Positions 20,700 to 31,529 of a DNA stretch of 64,000 nt are shown piece by piece. Below the pieces are notes generated by a model, which had not been told where the DNA came from, ran no database searches, and saw only the letters and a list, made by a program, of their open reading frames with translations. The stretch lies in assembly GCA_016271365.2 (NCBI GenBank), contig CM057451.1, forward strand, positions 492,207,501 through 492,271,500, given 5' to 3'. The DNA is from Neoceratodus forsteri. Its lineage: Eukaryota; Chordata; Ceratodontiformes; Ceratodontidae. Positions within the stretch are counted from its first letter, which is position 1. Every line of letters starts with the position of its first letter. The position numbers and the translations under genes were made by a program.

Positions 20700-23230
20700 G
20701 CCTGTGTGCATAATTGTGCTTCTGGGTACAAATAGTTCATCTGTGAATTGTGTAGCACAGATTTCTGTGCCATCAACATGTTTATTCACCGAGGTACAGA
20801 GCTTCAGAGGATAAAAGTATTTCAAGGCTGCATGCTAATACAAAATTGAGATTTATGGATGAATTGGAAAGTGTTTTTTTCTCTCCTTCTTTTGCCCTCG
20901 TTTTATTAAAAATAATTGTAAAGCAGATCGTTACAAAATACGGTCTCCATGCATATGTATTCCTTGGTGAGAGGTCCAGGTCACACAGAAGGACACAGAC
21001 AGAATAGTATGAGGCTGGTTTTCAGCAAATTGTATTGACTTTTGTTTGTGTGTGTGTGTCTATAAATAGATATTTGTGAATGAACGCCTGGTTTCTGAAG
21101 GACCTTAGACCTTAATAGGTGAATGAAAAAAAAGCAGAATGGAGAATGTAGGAGCCTTGGTCATTTTCGTTTCAGAATAAAACCCTCCCACGCTTGTTGT
21201 TCTTGGCCCAGTTTGTGTGCCATGAACAATTTGGCTGTCTTTGTTGTATTTTTGATATGCTAGCATCCCGTGTAATTTTAAAAGCTCCAAAATATTAACC
21301 ATTCCTTTCCCTTCCTTGATGAAGTCTATTTATGTTTGCAGAGAAATGCCGTTGGCCAGAAAAGAAAATGGGAAATTGTGGACAATAAGGCAGTGTTGCT
21401 GTAGAACAATACGTTTTGGTTAAAAAGACACTTCTCGGTGGGGGGGGGGGGTGAGACACGTGCACATAATTTGTACATTTCCTTGTCATTGCTAGAGAGA
21501 CCCACGGTCTTGGCAGCCCGGTACAGAATCCAGAAGAATTGAGCCATGGTCTCTCTGCATTCTTGTGCTTGGACCAGGAGAGGAGTCTGCTCACACTGTA
21601 AAGTTCTGCTGGGTATACAAAAGTCATTGGGAGAGGTTCTTAAAGGTCATATTAATAAAATTACTCTTGATAACATTTACTGCTTTCCCATGGTGCCCTG
21701 TGTCTCTGATGACAAAATCTCACGTGATTTACTGCTCCTGTTTACAGTGACAGGAGTGTGTGAGTGTGCATGTGGTGGTGATGGTAGGGGCGCTGGGGGA
21801 GTCTCAAAAGTCCAAACCGTGAGTAGCAGATGTGCTGAGTTCCTTAATAAGCTCAACTGCAGGGTGTTTATGCAGTGTTAGTGTCCCAGTGGTTTACTAG
21901 TGGGGGTATAGGTTAAATGGGTTTCCACCACTTGTAACTGAGACAAAACGCTTTATGTGGTATAATTTTGCTTAATACCGTATGACATTTATTCCATTCC
22001 TTGCTTCAAAGAGGTTGACTTTCAGGCTTTCAACATTGGCATCTTGGACTGGAATTTGGCCTCAAGCAGATCAAGTCAGATATTATGAGCTTCTTGTGTA
22101 GTGGACAGACACATGTATCACAAAAAGGGCATTACAAACAGATCATCCATAATTCAGCATAGTTATTTTTTTGTGTGTGTTATTTTTATCCACACTAGCC
22201 AAGCTGAAATGTAACATCTTTGTTTCAGGGAAGAGAGGGCCCTGCTGTACAGCATGGCTGTGGTGGGTTTTGAACCAGGGGAGCCTGGTTCACAGTTCTG
22301 AGCTCTCACTAGTAGGCTACACTGCCATACCACAGCAGTTAGCTTTAAGAACTGCCATGAACCTGTAAGTCATTTTACTAATACGGTGACTATGGTTGTG
22401 CAGAGCAGACTGAGACTGGAATTCCCATTTTAACTGCTTCCCTACAATTCAGTGGTATTATAAAACGAGCAGGGAAACTCCTGTGTCTTGATTGGTTGGC
22501 ACCTATATCTTGGATCTGTCAAATGCACAGGTAAAAAAAATGTACGCAGCCAGGACACTGCACATTAGCAATATCAGTGCTTTTTTCAAACATTCCTGAT
22601 TGCAATTACAAAACATGGCTACCACCTTTACTCACTAAAAAAAATCATCCAGTCTCTAAAAAAAAAAAGTCCTCAAATTAAAAGAGCAAATATTCCCTCC
22701 TTATACACACATAGCGTGTACTGCACTTTTACATACCAAAAAGTACTACTCAAGGAAAGTTAACTCAAGAATTGGGGCACTGAGGAGATCAGCCTCTTTA
22801 ACTACCGATAAATGTGAAATACCATCTCAACTCTCGGTTAGTTTTGCCCATTTTGGAATATGGAATTTAAAGTATGGTTATGCAAATCAGAAACTACTTG
22901 ACTAACTGGACACAACATACGACTGATTAGCTAGGTTTGTCCTATGGTGTTCCTGTACAACTCACCATTGCCTTATGTATCAACAATTAAAATGAAACAG
23001 TTTAGCGTGCCTGATTTGTCCCTGGTTTCTTTCCCTGTCATTGAACTCGTCTTTAAAAGGCTTGAAGACACCACATGTACTCTAATGTCTGCGCCTGTCC
23101 TTTGGGAAGCAGTTGCATGCTTTGCCACCCAGCTCCACTAGGTGGCAGTCAGACAATGGCATGTGCTGTCCCTCCACAAAGGAGGAGAGTCATCTATGGA
23201 TGCTCAGTTCTTGTTCTTCTGGCTGGCCCC
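20700..23230. other. Mostly unannotated intronic sequence
   Basis: No coding signal. Contains a short TG run at 21041-21059, a G10 run near 21440, and at 22240-22340 a minus-strand tRNA-like SINE head ('TTTTGAACCAGGGGAGCCTG'). The rest has no recognised repeat. Confidence 0.5.
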
Positions 23231-23239
23231 AAGCAACCC

Positions 23240-23310
23240 TGATTCATTGCGAAACGGGCCACCTGGCGTGGCAGGAGGTAAGACATCCAGCACCTCAGCC
23301 CTCACACCAC
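23240..23310 (-). mobile_element. SINE head fragment
   Basis: 'GTAAGACATCCAGCACCTCAG' (diverged) matches the head of the SINE at 19666-20152. Only the tRNA-like part is recognised. Confidence 0.4.
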
Positions 23311-23749
23311 CTGCTAGTTACTTTAACAAAAGAAAATGCCTGTTTTTTTTGAAGAAAGGGTTGGCAATTTTTATTTCTAATTTTCTCAGTTTATCCATTT
23401 TATAAGGGCAATAAGACATTTCAGGCTGTGCATTATGCTGATCAAACTGCACTTGCTGTGCCTTGAGGCACTCCGCCTGTGGCATCATGCTCACTATGCC
23501 CATGGGCCTGTGGTTAGATCAGCATAATGCACATGTCTTACTATGTACATATTCCATATTAGGTTGTTCAAGTATCTTATCCAGATTAGCCTGAAGGGCT
23601 ATGCGCATCTTTCATGGCACAGCACAGGAGATAACTTATTACAGAGCCAAGAAAATATTCACTTCCAGAACCGGTTCAGAGCAGGTGCTGCTGAACAGTC
23701 ACTCATTCATCCAAATAAACATTAAAGTGCACCCTCATTTACTTTCTTT

Positions 23750-24284
23750 TTTTTTGAACTTGCTGTTTTCCGCCTTCCTGCCCCTAGATCTGCTTCTTGG
23801 GAGCGCCTGGCATCTGCCTCGGTTCCTTCCATGCCTGGAGCCCCATGGCAGTCCCCCCATGCAGCCTTGGATCTACCCCCCAGGCAGGGACGAGGTGGGG
23901 GCCAAGCACCCCGAACTAACGTTGCTTCGTCGGGGCCGCCGTGTGGGACAGGCAGGGGACCATTGAGGTTCAGGCTGGTGCTCCGCTCACCCGGAGCGAT
24001 TTGAGGTGTTTTTTTCCCATTTTCTGGGTGTACCATGCACCCTGGACACCAAGGCAGAGTAGCTCCGGCGTCTGGCACACCCAACCCTCCTGGATTTGTC
24101 AGGCCCTTGCTGTACCCAGGCCTCCACCTGGGGTCAGTCAACTCGAACCTTGTCCCCCTCCCTCCCTGGTGAGGCGGCAGTCCCACGGACTCAGCCTTCT
24201 CCCCGGCCCGACCCTCCAGCTCCCGGGCTTGTTCTCGAACCCAGGTCACTGGCATCGCGAGCGAAGCGTACCACCGCCGACGGG
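23750..24284 (-). mobile_element. GC-rich tRNA-derived SINE, copy 2
   Basis: A poly(T) run near 23746 (poly(A) on the minus strand) starts the element; the tRNA-like head is at the right end ('CTCGAACCCAGGTCACTGGC' and 'GCGAAGCGTACCACCGCC'). A target-site duplication flanks it: 'GCACCCTCATTTACTTTC' (23730-23748) and 'GCACCCCATTTACTTTCT' (24286-24303). At over 530 bp it is long for a SINE. A 208-codon minus-strand open frame across it is a by-product of high GC content. Confidence 0.75.
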
Positions 24285-24849
24285 CCGCACCCCATTTACT
24301 TTCTAAAGCAGATTCTCTAACTTGGAGGCAGTCACCTCTAGTACCCATGTTATCCTGTTTTCATTTCGATGTTTAGTTTTGCCATAAGTTTTTTGTCATG
24401 TATAACATCAGACAGTTGAAGTAAATCCTTTCTCATATGCCTCTGTTGTAGTGTCATGAGATTCAGTTCTTTAATCACAGTTCACATGGTAGTCCATGGA
24501 CTGCTACTGCAGTATTTATATTCTTGGAGACTGGCTCTCATTCTGTTATTATTCAATCTTAACTAACCCTTTAGATACTCATTACGTGTGTCTGATTTAC
24601 ACACAAGTGGAAGTACCATTTAAGGACTGTGTGATGAAGTTTGTGTTTCTTTTTAAAATGGGTTCTGAAAATCCTACAGCCTGATTGGTCAAGAGCTGTT
24701 GTTTAATCCAGCACAAACCACAGTTTAGCGCTTCTTTCTGCAGCCAAACCAAACTGCATGATGGAATTAGTAAACCTGTATCACATGTCTTTTGTTTTTT
24801 GTTCGTTTTTTTACCAGGAGAGAGACACTAAGCTGAAAGCTTGTTTACA

Positions 24850-24990
24850 GGTGTGACCTAGGAGCACAAGGAAGTTAAGTGACTTGCTCAGGGTCACACA
24901 GTATGCAAGTGGGGGCTGTGGGATTCAAACCCAGGTCTCCAGGTTTGCAGCTCAGAGCCTTCAACCACTGCACTATACTGCCATGTCTGT
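24850..24990 (-). mobile_element. MIR/CORE-type SINE, minus strand
   Basis: The + strand reads 'AAGTTAAGTGACTTGCTCAG', 'GGGTCACACAG', then 'GGGATTCAAACCCAGGTCTC', the complement of the MIR core followed by its tRNA-like head. One of the clearer MIR-type copies here. Confidence 0.8.
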
Positions 24991-25128
24991 TCTGACATAT
25001 TATAACAATTACTACTTAACCCACCACCCGCTGCCCAAACCCTCCTATTTTATCTATTTCTATTTTATGTTGTACTGTGATAATATTTTGCTGTGAGCCA
25101 CTGCGAGGAGAAGTGGGTGCTGCTGTTG

Positions 25129-25290
25129 CCAGAGCCACCAACTAGTACGAGAGCTTTTACTGTCAGTCGGCAGCTCAGCAAGGTTAGAAAGACATGTGCG
25201 TGACCATTACTATGGAAACACTTGCGTTCACATTTTTCTAACTTCGCTGAGCTGCCACCTGACAGTGAAGCTTGTGTGAGTCAGTGGCTC
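25129..25290. repeat. Fold-back element, ~65-bp inverted arms
   Basis: Left arm (about 25129-25192) and right arm (about 25228-25290) are reverse complements with scattered mismatches. They share 'GCAGCTCAGC', 'ACTGTCAG' and terminal 'CAGAGCCAC'. Short spacer; no coding capacity. Consistent with a small MITE. Confidence 0.75.
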
Positions 25291-25476
25291 TGACATCCAG
25301 TGATGTCTCGCTCCTTCCCTCACAGTGGCTTACAGCAACAGATTAACATAGTGCTGTATAAAACAGGTAAAATCAAACAAGGAAATTGTTTTGCAACTGG
25401 GTGGTGGGTTGGGGTTCTTTGTGATGATATAGCAAAGCACTGCTTTACTGATACTTGGACAGTTCATTTGACTCTC

Positions 25477-25760
25477 CTGTTGGGATTCAGCAGGTAGCCG
25501 TCTGTCTGACTCCGGTCCAATATCCTATCAACTCCATTCAGATTTTGCATCCAGGATTGGATAGCTGCATCAAGGTTGGGATCCTAAGTCAGATGTCTGG
25601 CCCAGATCCGGATAGTCAAATCCGATTGTTGGTATTTGACTGGGTCCTAGGTGACAGGATCCAGCGGTCGATACCAGTGGTATATAATGAGATCCAGTAT
25701 CCGAGAAAGTCAGTGATATCAAGCAGTATCCAATTCCATCGGCTACTATCCAAGCAACAG
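25477..25760. mobile_element. GGATCC-rich TIR element, copy B (diverged)
   Basis: The right end is the complement of 'CTGTTGCTTGGATAGTAGCC', related to the termini of copy A; the left end 'CTGTTGGGATTCAGCAGGTA' is weaker. The interior has repeated 'GGATCC/AGATCC', 'TATCC' and 'ATCCG' words. No flanking duplication seen. Confidence 0.5.
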
Positions 25761-26504
25761 GTTTTCAGCCAGCTAAGTGTAATCATCAAGTAGAGCCAAC
25801 TCCAGACAACAGTGTCTTGGTGTATTTTTCACTTTACTACAGCATGACCAAGTCCCATTTTATAAGTGCGACAGTACTCTAGAGGTTGTGAGGCATGCTG
25901 GAATAAACCACAGTTACAGGTGCTTAAAGTCACGGGCTGTACCTCGTGGCTTCAACACTAACCATGGTGTATTTGAGAATCAATGTTTGAAGCATCACAC
26001 CTACAGAAAACACAGCGTTGTAGACTAAAGCAGTTCTCCTCTTGTAAAAGACTTCCAGTGTCAAATAATCAGAGAGCCGTGACCTCTGATCAGAAGGTCT
26101 TCCTTGGGTGAGGATTGAGCCCAGCATTGTCAGGGTAATGTGGGGAATCTTTCACTGGACATGGACTTGCTCGCATCTCTAGCCTGGCAGATACTTTCCA
26201 GTGCCATCCTTCACCTCTCATAAGTTCTGAGTTTGCCACGTAAATTGGGAAAGACAGTAGTTATTATGACATCTCCTTGATGGCCATGTTGTGTGTGTTC
26301 CTTTAGAACACTGAAAATCCCAGGAATAAATCTCCTTCTTGCATCTTTAGCCAGTAGGTGTCTCTCTTGTGCCATGTTTGAAAGGGGGGAGAAGGAGAAA
26401 ATGTACATAGCTGCTCTGCAAAACATTTTGATTTTTGAGAGAGGCAGGCAAACATCAGGTAGGTAATTGATGATTTGTGCACATTTGTTTAAAATCTGAA
26501 TACG

Positions 26505-26636
26505 GAATACAACTGAGAGGCAGTGTAGTCTAGGGGTTAGGACACTGGCTTAGGAGCCGAGAGATCACAGGTTCAAACCCTGCTAGAAATTCACCGTATT
26601 TAACCTTAGGCAAGACATTTCACCTTTTTAGTTTTC
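26505..26636 (+). mobile_element. SINE with tRNA-like head and MIR-like core
   Basis: Box A 'GTAGTCTAGGGGTTAGGAC' and box B 'CACAGGTTCAAACCCTGC' are at tRNA spacing, followed by 'TTAACCTTAGGCAAGACATT'. The fold is not a complete tRNA (no acceptor stem), so this is a SINE head rather than a tRNA gene. Confidence 0.7.
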
Positions 26637-26861
26637 TTCAATCAATCAATCAATTTTATTTATAAAAAGCACCTTTCTTAAAATCAAGGCACTTATACAA
26701 CACGATAAATAAAACTACATCAATACATATACTCAACAGATTAAAACAATAAATATCACAGCACCTTTAAAAATCAGAATAGGCTAAGTTAAATAGGAAG
26801 GTTTTAAAAGCGACTTTAAAACTTTAGACAGTCAGGCAATCTCGCACCCCGTCTCCTCTTC

Positions 26862-27303
26862 TGACCAGGCGTCCGTGTATAGTATAGCATGAAATACTGT
26901 ATTAATATACTGACTCTTGCAGAACCTTCAATTATCGTGTCAGCATTACATTTCCCCAAATTCTTCTCCCTTCCACTGTGTTGTTGCACTCCTCCCCTGA
27001 ACCACCGCGACAGTCATTGCTCTACCCATACATGTTTACCGTAACTTGTATCTGCATTGCTGATGTTTCTCTTCTTACGTACGAACCCTTGCATGGTGTT
27101 ACTTGTACTTGTATCATCTGTAATTTGCTTATATGTAATTTTTATCCTGGGGCTCTGCCTACATTGTAAAAAAAAAAAAAAAAATGATCAATTTTGTGTA
27201 GATTGCTTAACTTTGTATACATATGCCAACCAGGTCCACCTTGCAAATGAGCTTTGCTCAATGGTGACCGCCTGGATAAAGACTTTGATTGATTGATTGA
27301 TTG
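26862..27303 (+). mobile_element. Insert in the L2 3' UTR, ends in (GATT)n
   Basis: L2 3' UTR sequence stops near 26862 and resumes at about 27303. The insert contains an A18 run at 27169-27184 and ends with 'GGATAAAGACTTTGATTGA' plus a GATT repeat, as in + strand L2-like 3' ends. Probably another LINE or SINE 3' end. Confidence 0.5.
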
Positions 27304-27596
27304 AGGTAGAGAATTCCACAGGGTTGGGGCCTAAAACTAATGACCTGGCCCCAGATGTCTTTAAATGGACCCTGGGAATCTCTAGCAATCTACCGTGGAT
27401 CGGAGAGAGCAGGAGGGACAGTAGGGATGAAGGAGATCTTGCAGATAACCAGGTCCCTGGTTGTAGGGACCTTATAGGTCAGCAACTGACCTTGAAGTGA
27501 TCCACCACTGTACTGGCAGCCAGTGCAGTCCAAGAGCACAGGCATTATATGACTGGTCCTAGAAGCACCTGTCAATAGCCTGGCCCGCATTCTGCA

Positions 27597-28037
27597 CTAG
27601 CTGCAGGCGGCGGATATCAACCCCAAGAGCCCTAGGTAAAGGGCATTGCAGTAGTCAAGACGGGAGGTAACAAAGGCGTGGACCAAAGTTGGAAGATCCT
27701 CGGAAGGAACCAGGTGCTTCACCTGGGCGATATTCCTCAGATGGTAAAAAGAGGTTTTGATGACTGCCGACACCTGAGATTTAAGGGTCAGACAGTCATC
27801 ACAAATAACGCCCAGGTTCCGCACCCAGTCTGAGGTAGTCAGCTGGACACCTCCAAGCCATAATCCTGAAAGTGATCCCACCAACAAACCCGCCTCCCGA
27901 CGACCTGGGTCCACAACCAACACCTCAGTTTTTTCTGGGTTTAACCGCAGCCAGCTCACACTCATCCAGTCCTGGATCTCAGTGAGACAGTTGTTAAAGA
28001 CCGAAACAGCATCATCCTGACCAGGCACAAAGGACAT
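27597..28037 (-). pseudogene. L2 reverse transcriptase, C-terminal part
   Basis: A 146-codon minus-strand frame. Visible blocks: 'WMSVSWLRLNPEKTEVLVV' (the L2 palm-end block L-x-L-N-x-x-K-T-E), 'VRNLGVICDDCLTLKSQV' (the LGV primer-grip region) and 'LVHAFVTSRLDYCNALYLGL' (thumb). The frame begins after the FADD-type catalytic block, which lies in a frame-shifted region near 28040-28100. As part of a non-LTR retrotransposon its ancestor copied LINE RNA at the nick; this copy is broken on both sides. Confidence 0.8.
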
Positions 28038-28551
28038 GTACAGCTAAGTATCATCTGCATAGCAGTGAAAACTCAAGCCATACCGCTAATAATAATCTCT
28101 ATGACAGCATATACACTGCAAACAACATGGGCGCAAAATGGAACCCTGCAGCACCCGCGAGGATAGAGAGTGGTGCAGAGGAAACATCCAGAAACCACTC
28201 TCTGGGTCCTACCTGAGAAATGATCGAAACCATCCGAGGACCGTACCAGACAATCCACAGATGAACCATGAGCATTCCAACAGCACACCATGGTCCACAA
28301 TGTCAGATGCTGCAGAGATCTAGAAGGACCGAGATAGAATGGGTCTTTCTATCTCTCGCTATTAGGAGGTCATTTAGTATTCAGACAAGGGCTGTCTCGG
28401 TACTATGTCTCTTCCTAAATCCGGACTGGAGAGAATCATAGACATTGTGGCTGATCAAATGATCATCCAACTGCGACGCAACCACCTTCTCAGTAACCTT
28501 ACACACAAGGGCAGATTAGAAACAGGCCTGTAGTTTGCCAGATGGTCTGGG

Positions 28552-29322
28552 TCAAGGAGGGCTTTTAAGGAGGGGCTGAACCACAGCCTCCTTGAGGGGA
28601 TCTGGAAAGATCCCCCTCTCTAAAGACATCCAGACTATTTTGGCAAGGACCGGGCCGATTTTATCCACACAACCTACTAAGAGGCATGTGGGGCCCGGAT
28701 CCAAACTACAGTTGGTTGGTTGCATTGACTGGATGACCATCACAATGTCAGTGATTATGGGGAGGCCAAAGTCAGACCACACAAACTGGGTGCCTGACAT
28801 CTCCTGCCGACCACTACAATTCCCATTAGAGAGGGTCGAGCGGACACCAGAACTGATTGTGGCAACTTTATCAGCGAAGAATCGAGCAAACTCCTCACAC
28901 TGCTCTTGTGAAAAAGCATTTCCAGGCTGGAGACAGATTGAATTGCACAATCTGTCCACAGTCCAGAAAAGCTGGGCTGGCTGATTCTGCACAGCAGCAA
29001 TTTCCCTGGACAGGAATTCTGCCTTCTTACAGGGAATTGCTGATTGATAGACCCCATAATGATCCATCAATCTAAGTCTGTCACACTCCAGGCCCGACCT
29101 CCACCAACACCTCTCTAACCTTCGGCCCACTCTCCTCAACTCCGTCAAGGTCTCATCAAACCAAGGAGACCTGGGGTGAAGAGTGAGGGGATGAACACGA
29201 ACAGGAGCAATGGAATCCAGGGCCCCTACCATCACCTTATTATAGGCAAGTACCAGGTCCCCAGGATCCATGCATTCACTCGGTAAACTCGATAGGTCCA
29301 GCACCGCCATCAGGCGACACAC
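28552..29322 (-). pseudogene. L2 ORF2 linker and RT N-terminal part
   Basis: A 256-codon minus-strand frame, the longest L2 frame here. It begins with the linker after the endonuclease ('YNKVMVGALDSIAPVRVHPL' and 'PWFDETLTELRRVGRRLE') and ends in the RT finger block 'LVGCVDKIGPVLAKIV' and 'LKEAVVQPLLKSP'. The next part of the RT (28040-28550) is frame-shifted; the stretch near 28340-28500 still shows the corresponding DNA homology. Dead copy. Confidence 0.8.
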
Positions 29323-29596
29323 CCCTTAAAGGGCGATACCGGACCATCTCCATAGGGGCCGGCCTCCTGGGGGAGCTACAAAACTGAACCCAGTGATGTG
29401 ATGGTCCGACCACCCAACTGGTTCCACCACCAAGTCAGATATCTCCATCCCAGGAGAAACACCAAGTCAGTGAATGACCACCAATATGAGTTGAGGAGAA
29501 ACAACCTGTGTGAAGCCCAGTGAATTCATTAACTGGAGGAAGTCTTGACCAAATTGTGAGAGTTAGTCATTGACCCAGGCATTGAAATCCCCAGGA

Positions 29597-29983
29597 TCAA
29601 CCATCTGGGGAACCCAATGTCAGGTCGACAATGAAATCTGCAATTTCCCGCAGAAAAACATTCCCATCTCCTGGTGGATGGTAAATGAGAAGAATCCTGC
29701 ACCCCACGGCCTCTCCCATGATACATTCAAAGGAGTTGGTGGTCCCCACTGGTACCTCCACCAGGTTCAGTTCCGATCTAAAACAGATAGCAACTCCCCC
29801 ACCCGTACGATCCATCTTCAGGCGGTGTATCACCGAGTACCCAGCTGGAATTGCCGATGCCACAATTGGACTGGCATTCTCATCCAGCCAGGTCTCGGTG
29901 ATGCAAGCCAGGTCAGATGACCCAACAAGATCTGCTATAGCAGTCTTTTTTCTTAATAGACCTGGCAGTACATACACCCCCAA
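29597..29983 (-). pseudogene. L2 apurinic-type endonuclease fragment
   Basis: Minus-strand 128-codon frame with the N-terminal half of an APE-type endonuclease: 'DLACITETWLDENASP' holds the catalytic Glu in the T-E-T-W motif, followed by 'GGGVAICFRSELNL' and 'LLIYHPPG'. Established knowledge: this domain nicks target DNA for LINE insertion. The C-terminal half, with the SDH motif, is degraded between 29320 and 29590. Confidence 0.8.
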
Positions 29984-30240
29984 GTAGGATAAGCAACCGA
30001 GGAAGACCGTGTTACCTGCCTGCTACAAGCAGAGCCCTTGGTATGGGAACCAGACAAGGAAAACCCTTTCCTGGACCCATTTCACCCCAGGGCATCTCCT
30101 TGTCCCCACTTTCCCAATCCGCCCACTCCTTTCCGTTCCCTCTCCAGACCTAGCCCCCGGCCTCCTCCTCCTCCTAGCAATCCCCAGAGCCCAACACCAT
30201 CTGTAAACCTCTGGGGACAACGAAGGAAAAGAAAAAGGAT

Positions 30241-30298
30241 GGAGATCCCTAAGCCTGGAGGGGAAATACGGAGATCCCCAAGCCTGGAGGGGAAATAA
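30241..30298 (+). repeat. Tandem duplication, ~29 bp
   Basis: 'GAGATCCCTAAGCCTGGAGG' and 'GAGATCCCCAAGCCTGGAGG' follow each other directly at the 5' edge of the L2 leader. Confidence 0.8.
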
Positions 30299-30958
30299 TG
30301 CCTGACCGTCACTACACCTTCCCAAAACATCTCTATCACACTCTGCAGACACCCAAAATAATCAGCCACAAATTACAAATATAATCCACACTCAAACACC
30401 CACCACCCAAGCACACTATTATTCAGTCAACCTCTCAAACTTAATAAAAAAAATGCCAAAAGCATCAAAAAATAAGTATAAATTAAAACCAAAACAAACA
30501 ACTGACTCCCCAGTCTATCTCCACGTGGATTGGAAGTACAGTAAACAAATTATCACAAAATATAAAAAAATCCAAAGCAAAAGAGGCACTCTCACTGTCC
30601 AACAGATTAAAAATAAACAAAGTACAATAAGCAGAGTTATCATAAGATGTCCAAATCAAAATGTCCAAATCAAAATAGAGCACTCACTGCCCAACAGGTT
30701 CTGAGCCATACAGCTGCAGAAATGGATATAGACAGGACCCCACTGGAAACAAGATACTGCATCTCAACTGGGCTACCCTGGGAAAACAAATCATGAAAAA
30801 AAAAATACAGGCCTGCACATTGTGGTCATGGTTGTAGTCATTTACTGTCCATTGTCTTCCGCCTTAATGAAAGCAGCACTATTTAAATGTAGTGTACTCT
30901 ACATAGCATCACAGCAAGTGACAGTATTACCAGCTTAAAAAACGAAACAACTAAAAAG

Positions 30959-31247
30959 AGTGTTGCTTGGATGTTACCCTCAGTAGTCAAATAACACTGG
31001 ATACCACCCCGTTTGCTGTATTTTTGATGCCGTTCCAGTCAGAGATATCCCATTGTATCCCAGCTACTGAGGGTTGGATCCAAAAAGCTGACCCTTGGAT
31101 CCCAATGTCTGACTCATCTGACCTCAGATCCCCAAAATCCAACTGTGGATCTGAAATCTTAGTCGGATGGTGATCATTTCAGAGATGGATGGTGGGACTA
31201 TCCGTCGGAGGACACTCTGCTCCCACAGGACATGTCCGAGCACCACT
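30959..31247. mobile_element. GGATCC-rich TIR element, copy C
   Basis: Left end 'AGTGTTGCTTGGATGTTACC'; right end complement of 'AGTGGTGCTCGGACATGTCC'. The interior holds 'GGATCC', 'GATCCC' and 'GTCGGAT' words. Related to copies A, B and D. Confidence 0.6.
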
Positions 31248-31491
31248 GCTACAAAGTCTCATCTATTGTGTTTCTCAAATCTTTTTATTGAGAAATGTTC
31301 AGTTTCATAGAATTCACAGATAGTTACTTAATTGCTGTAGAAGACAAATTGAAAATCTGAAGTTGAGGTGACACAATGGAACAGCAGCAGTGCTGCCCCT
31401 TTTGTGGTGCTGGAGACCCAGATTCACACCCCAAGCAGGGATTTGAGGGCCAGCATATGAAGGATTACATTACATATACAAGAGAACACTC

Positions 31492-31495
<4 letters not shown>

Positions 31496-31526
<31 letters not shown>
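31496..31526. repeat. (TG)n microsatellite
   Basis: About 15 uninterrupted TG units. A SINE-like head ('AGACCCAGATTCACACCC') lies about 80 bp upstream. Confidence 0.95.
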
Positions 31527-31527
<1 letters not shown>

Positions 31528-31529
31528 AA

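Larger units (their letters stand above)
26637..30300 (-). mobile_element. L2-type LINE, minus strand, endonuclease to 3' tail
   Basis: The longest L2 copy in the window. Reading right to left: a 5' leader (30300-29990), the endonuclease (29983-29597), the linker and start of the reverse transcriptase (29322-28552), the RT C-terminal part (28037-27597), 3' UTR, and an (ATCA)n tail at 26637-26652. An unrelated + strand segment (about 26862-27303) ending in (GATT)n interrupts the 3' UTR. The coding parts are split over several frames with stops, so it is inactive. Confidence 0.8.

Noticed and set aside
23722..24348. 208-codon minus-strand frame
   Set aside because: Lies across a GC-rich SINE; no protein similarity, and high GC lowers stop frequency.
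26521..26595. Possible tRNA gene
   Set aside because: Boxes A and B are present, but no acceptor stem or complete cloverleaf, and a MIR-like SINE body follows.
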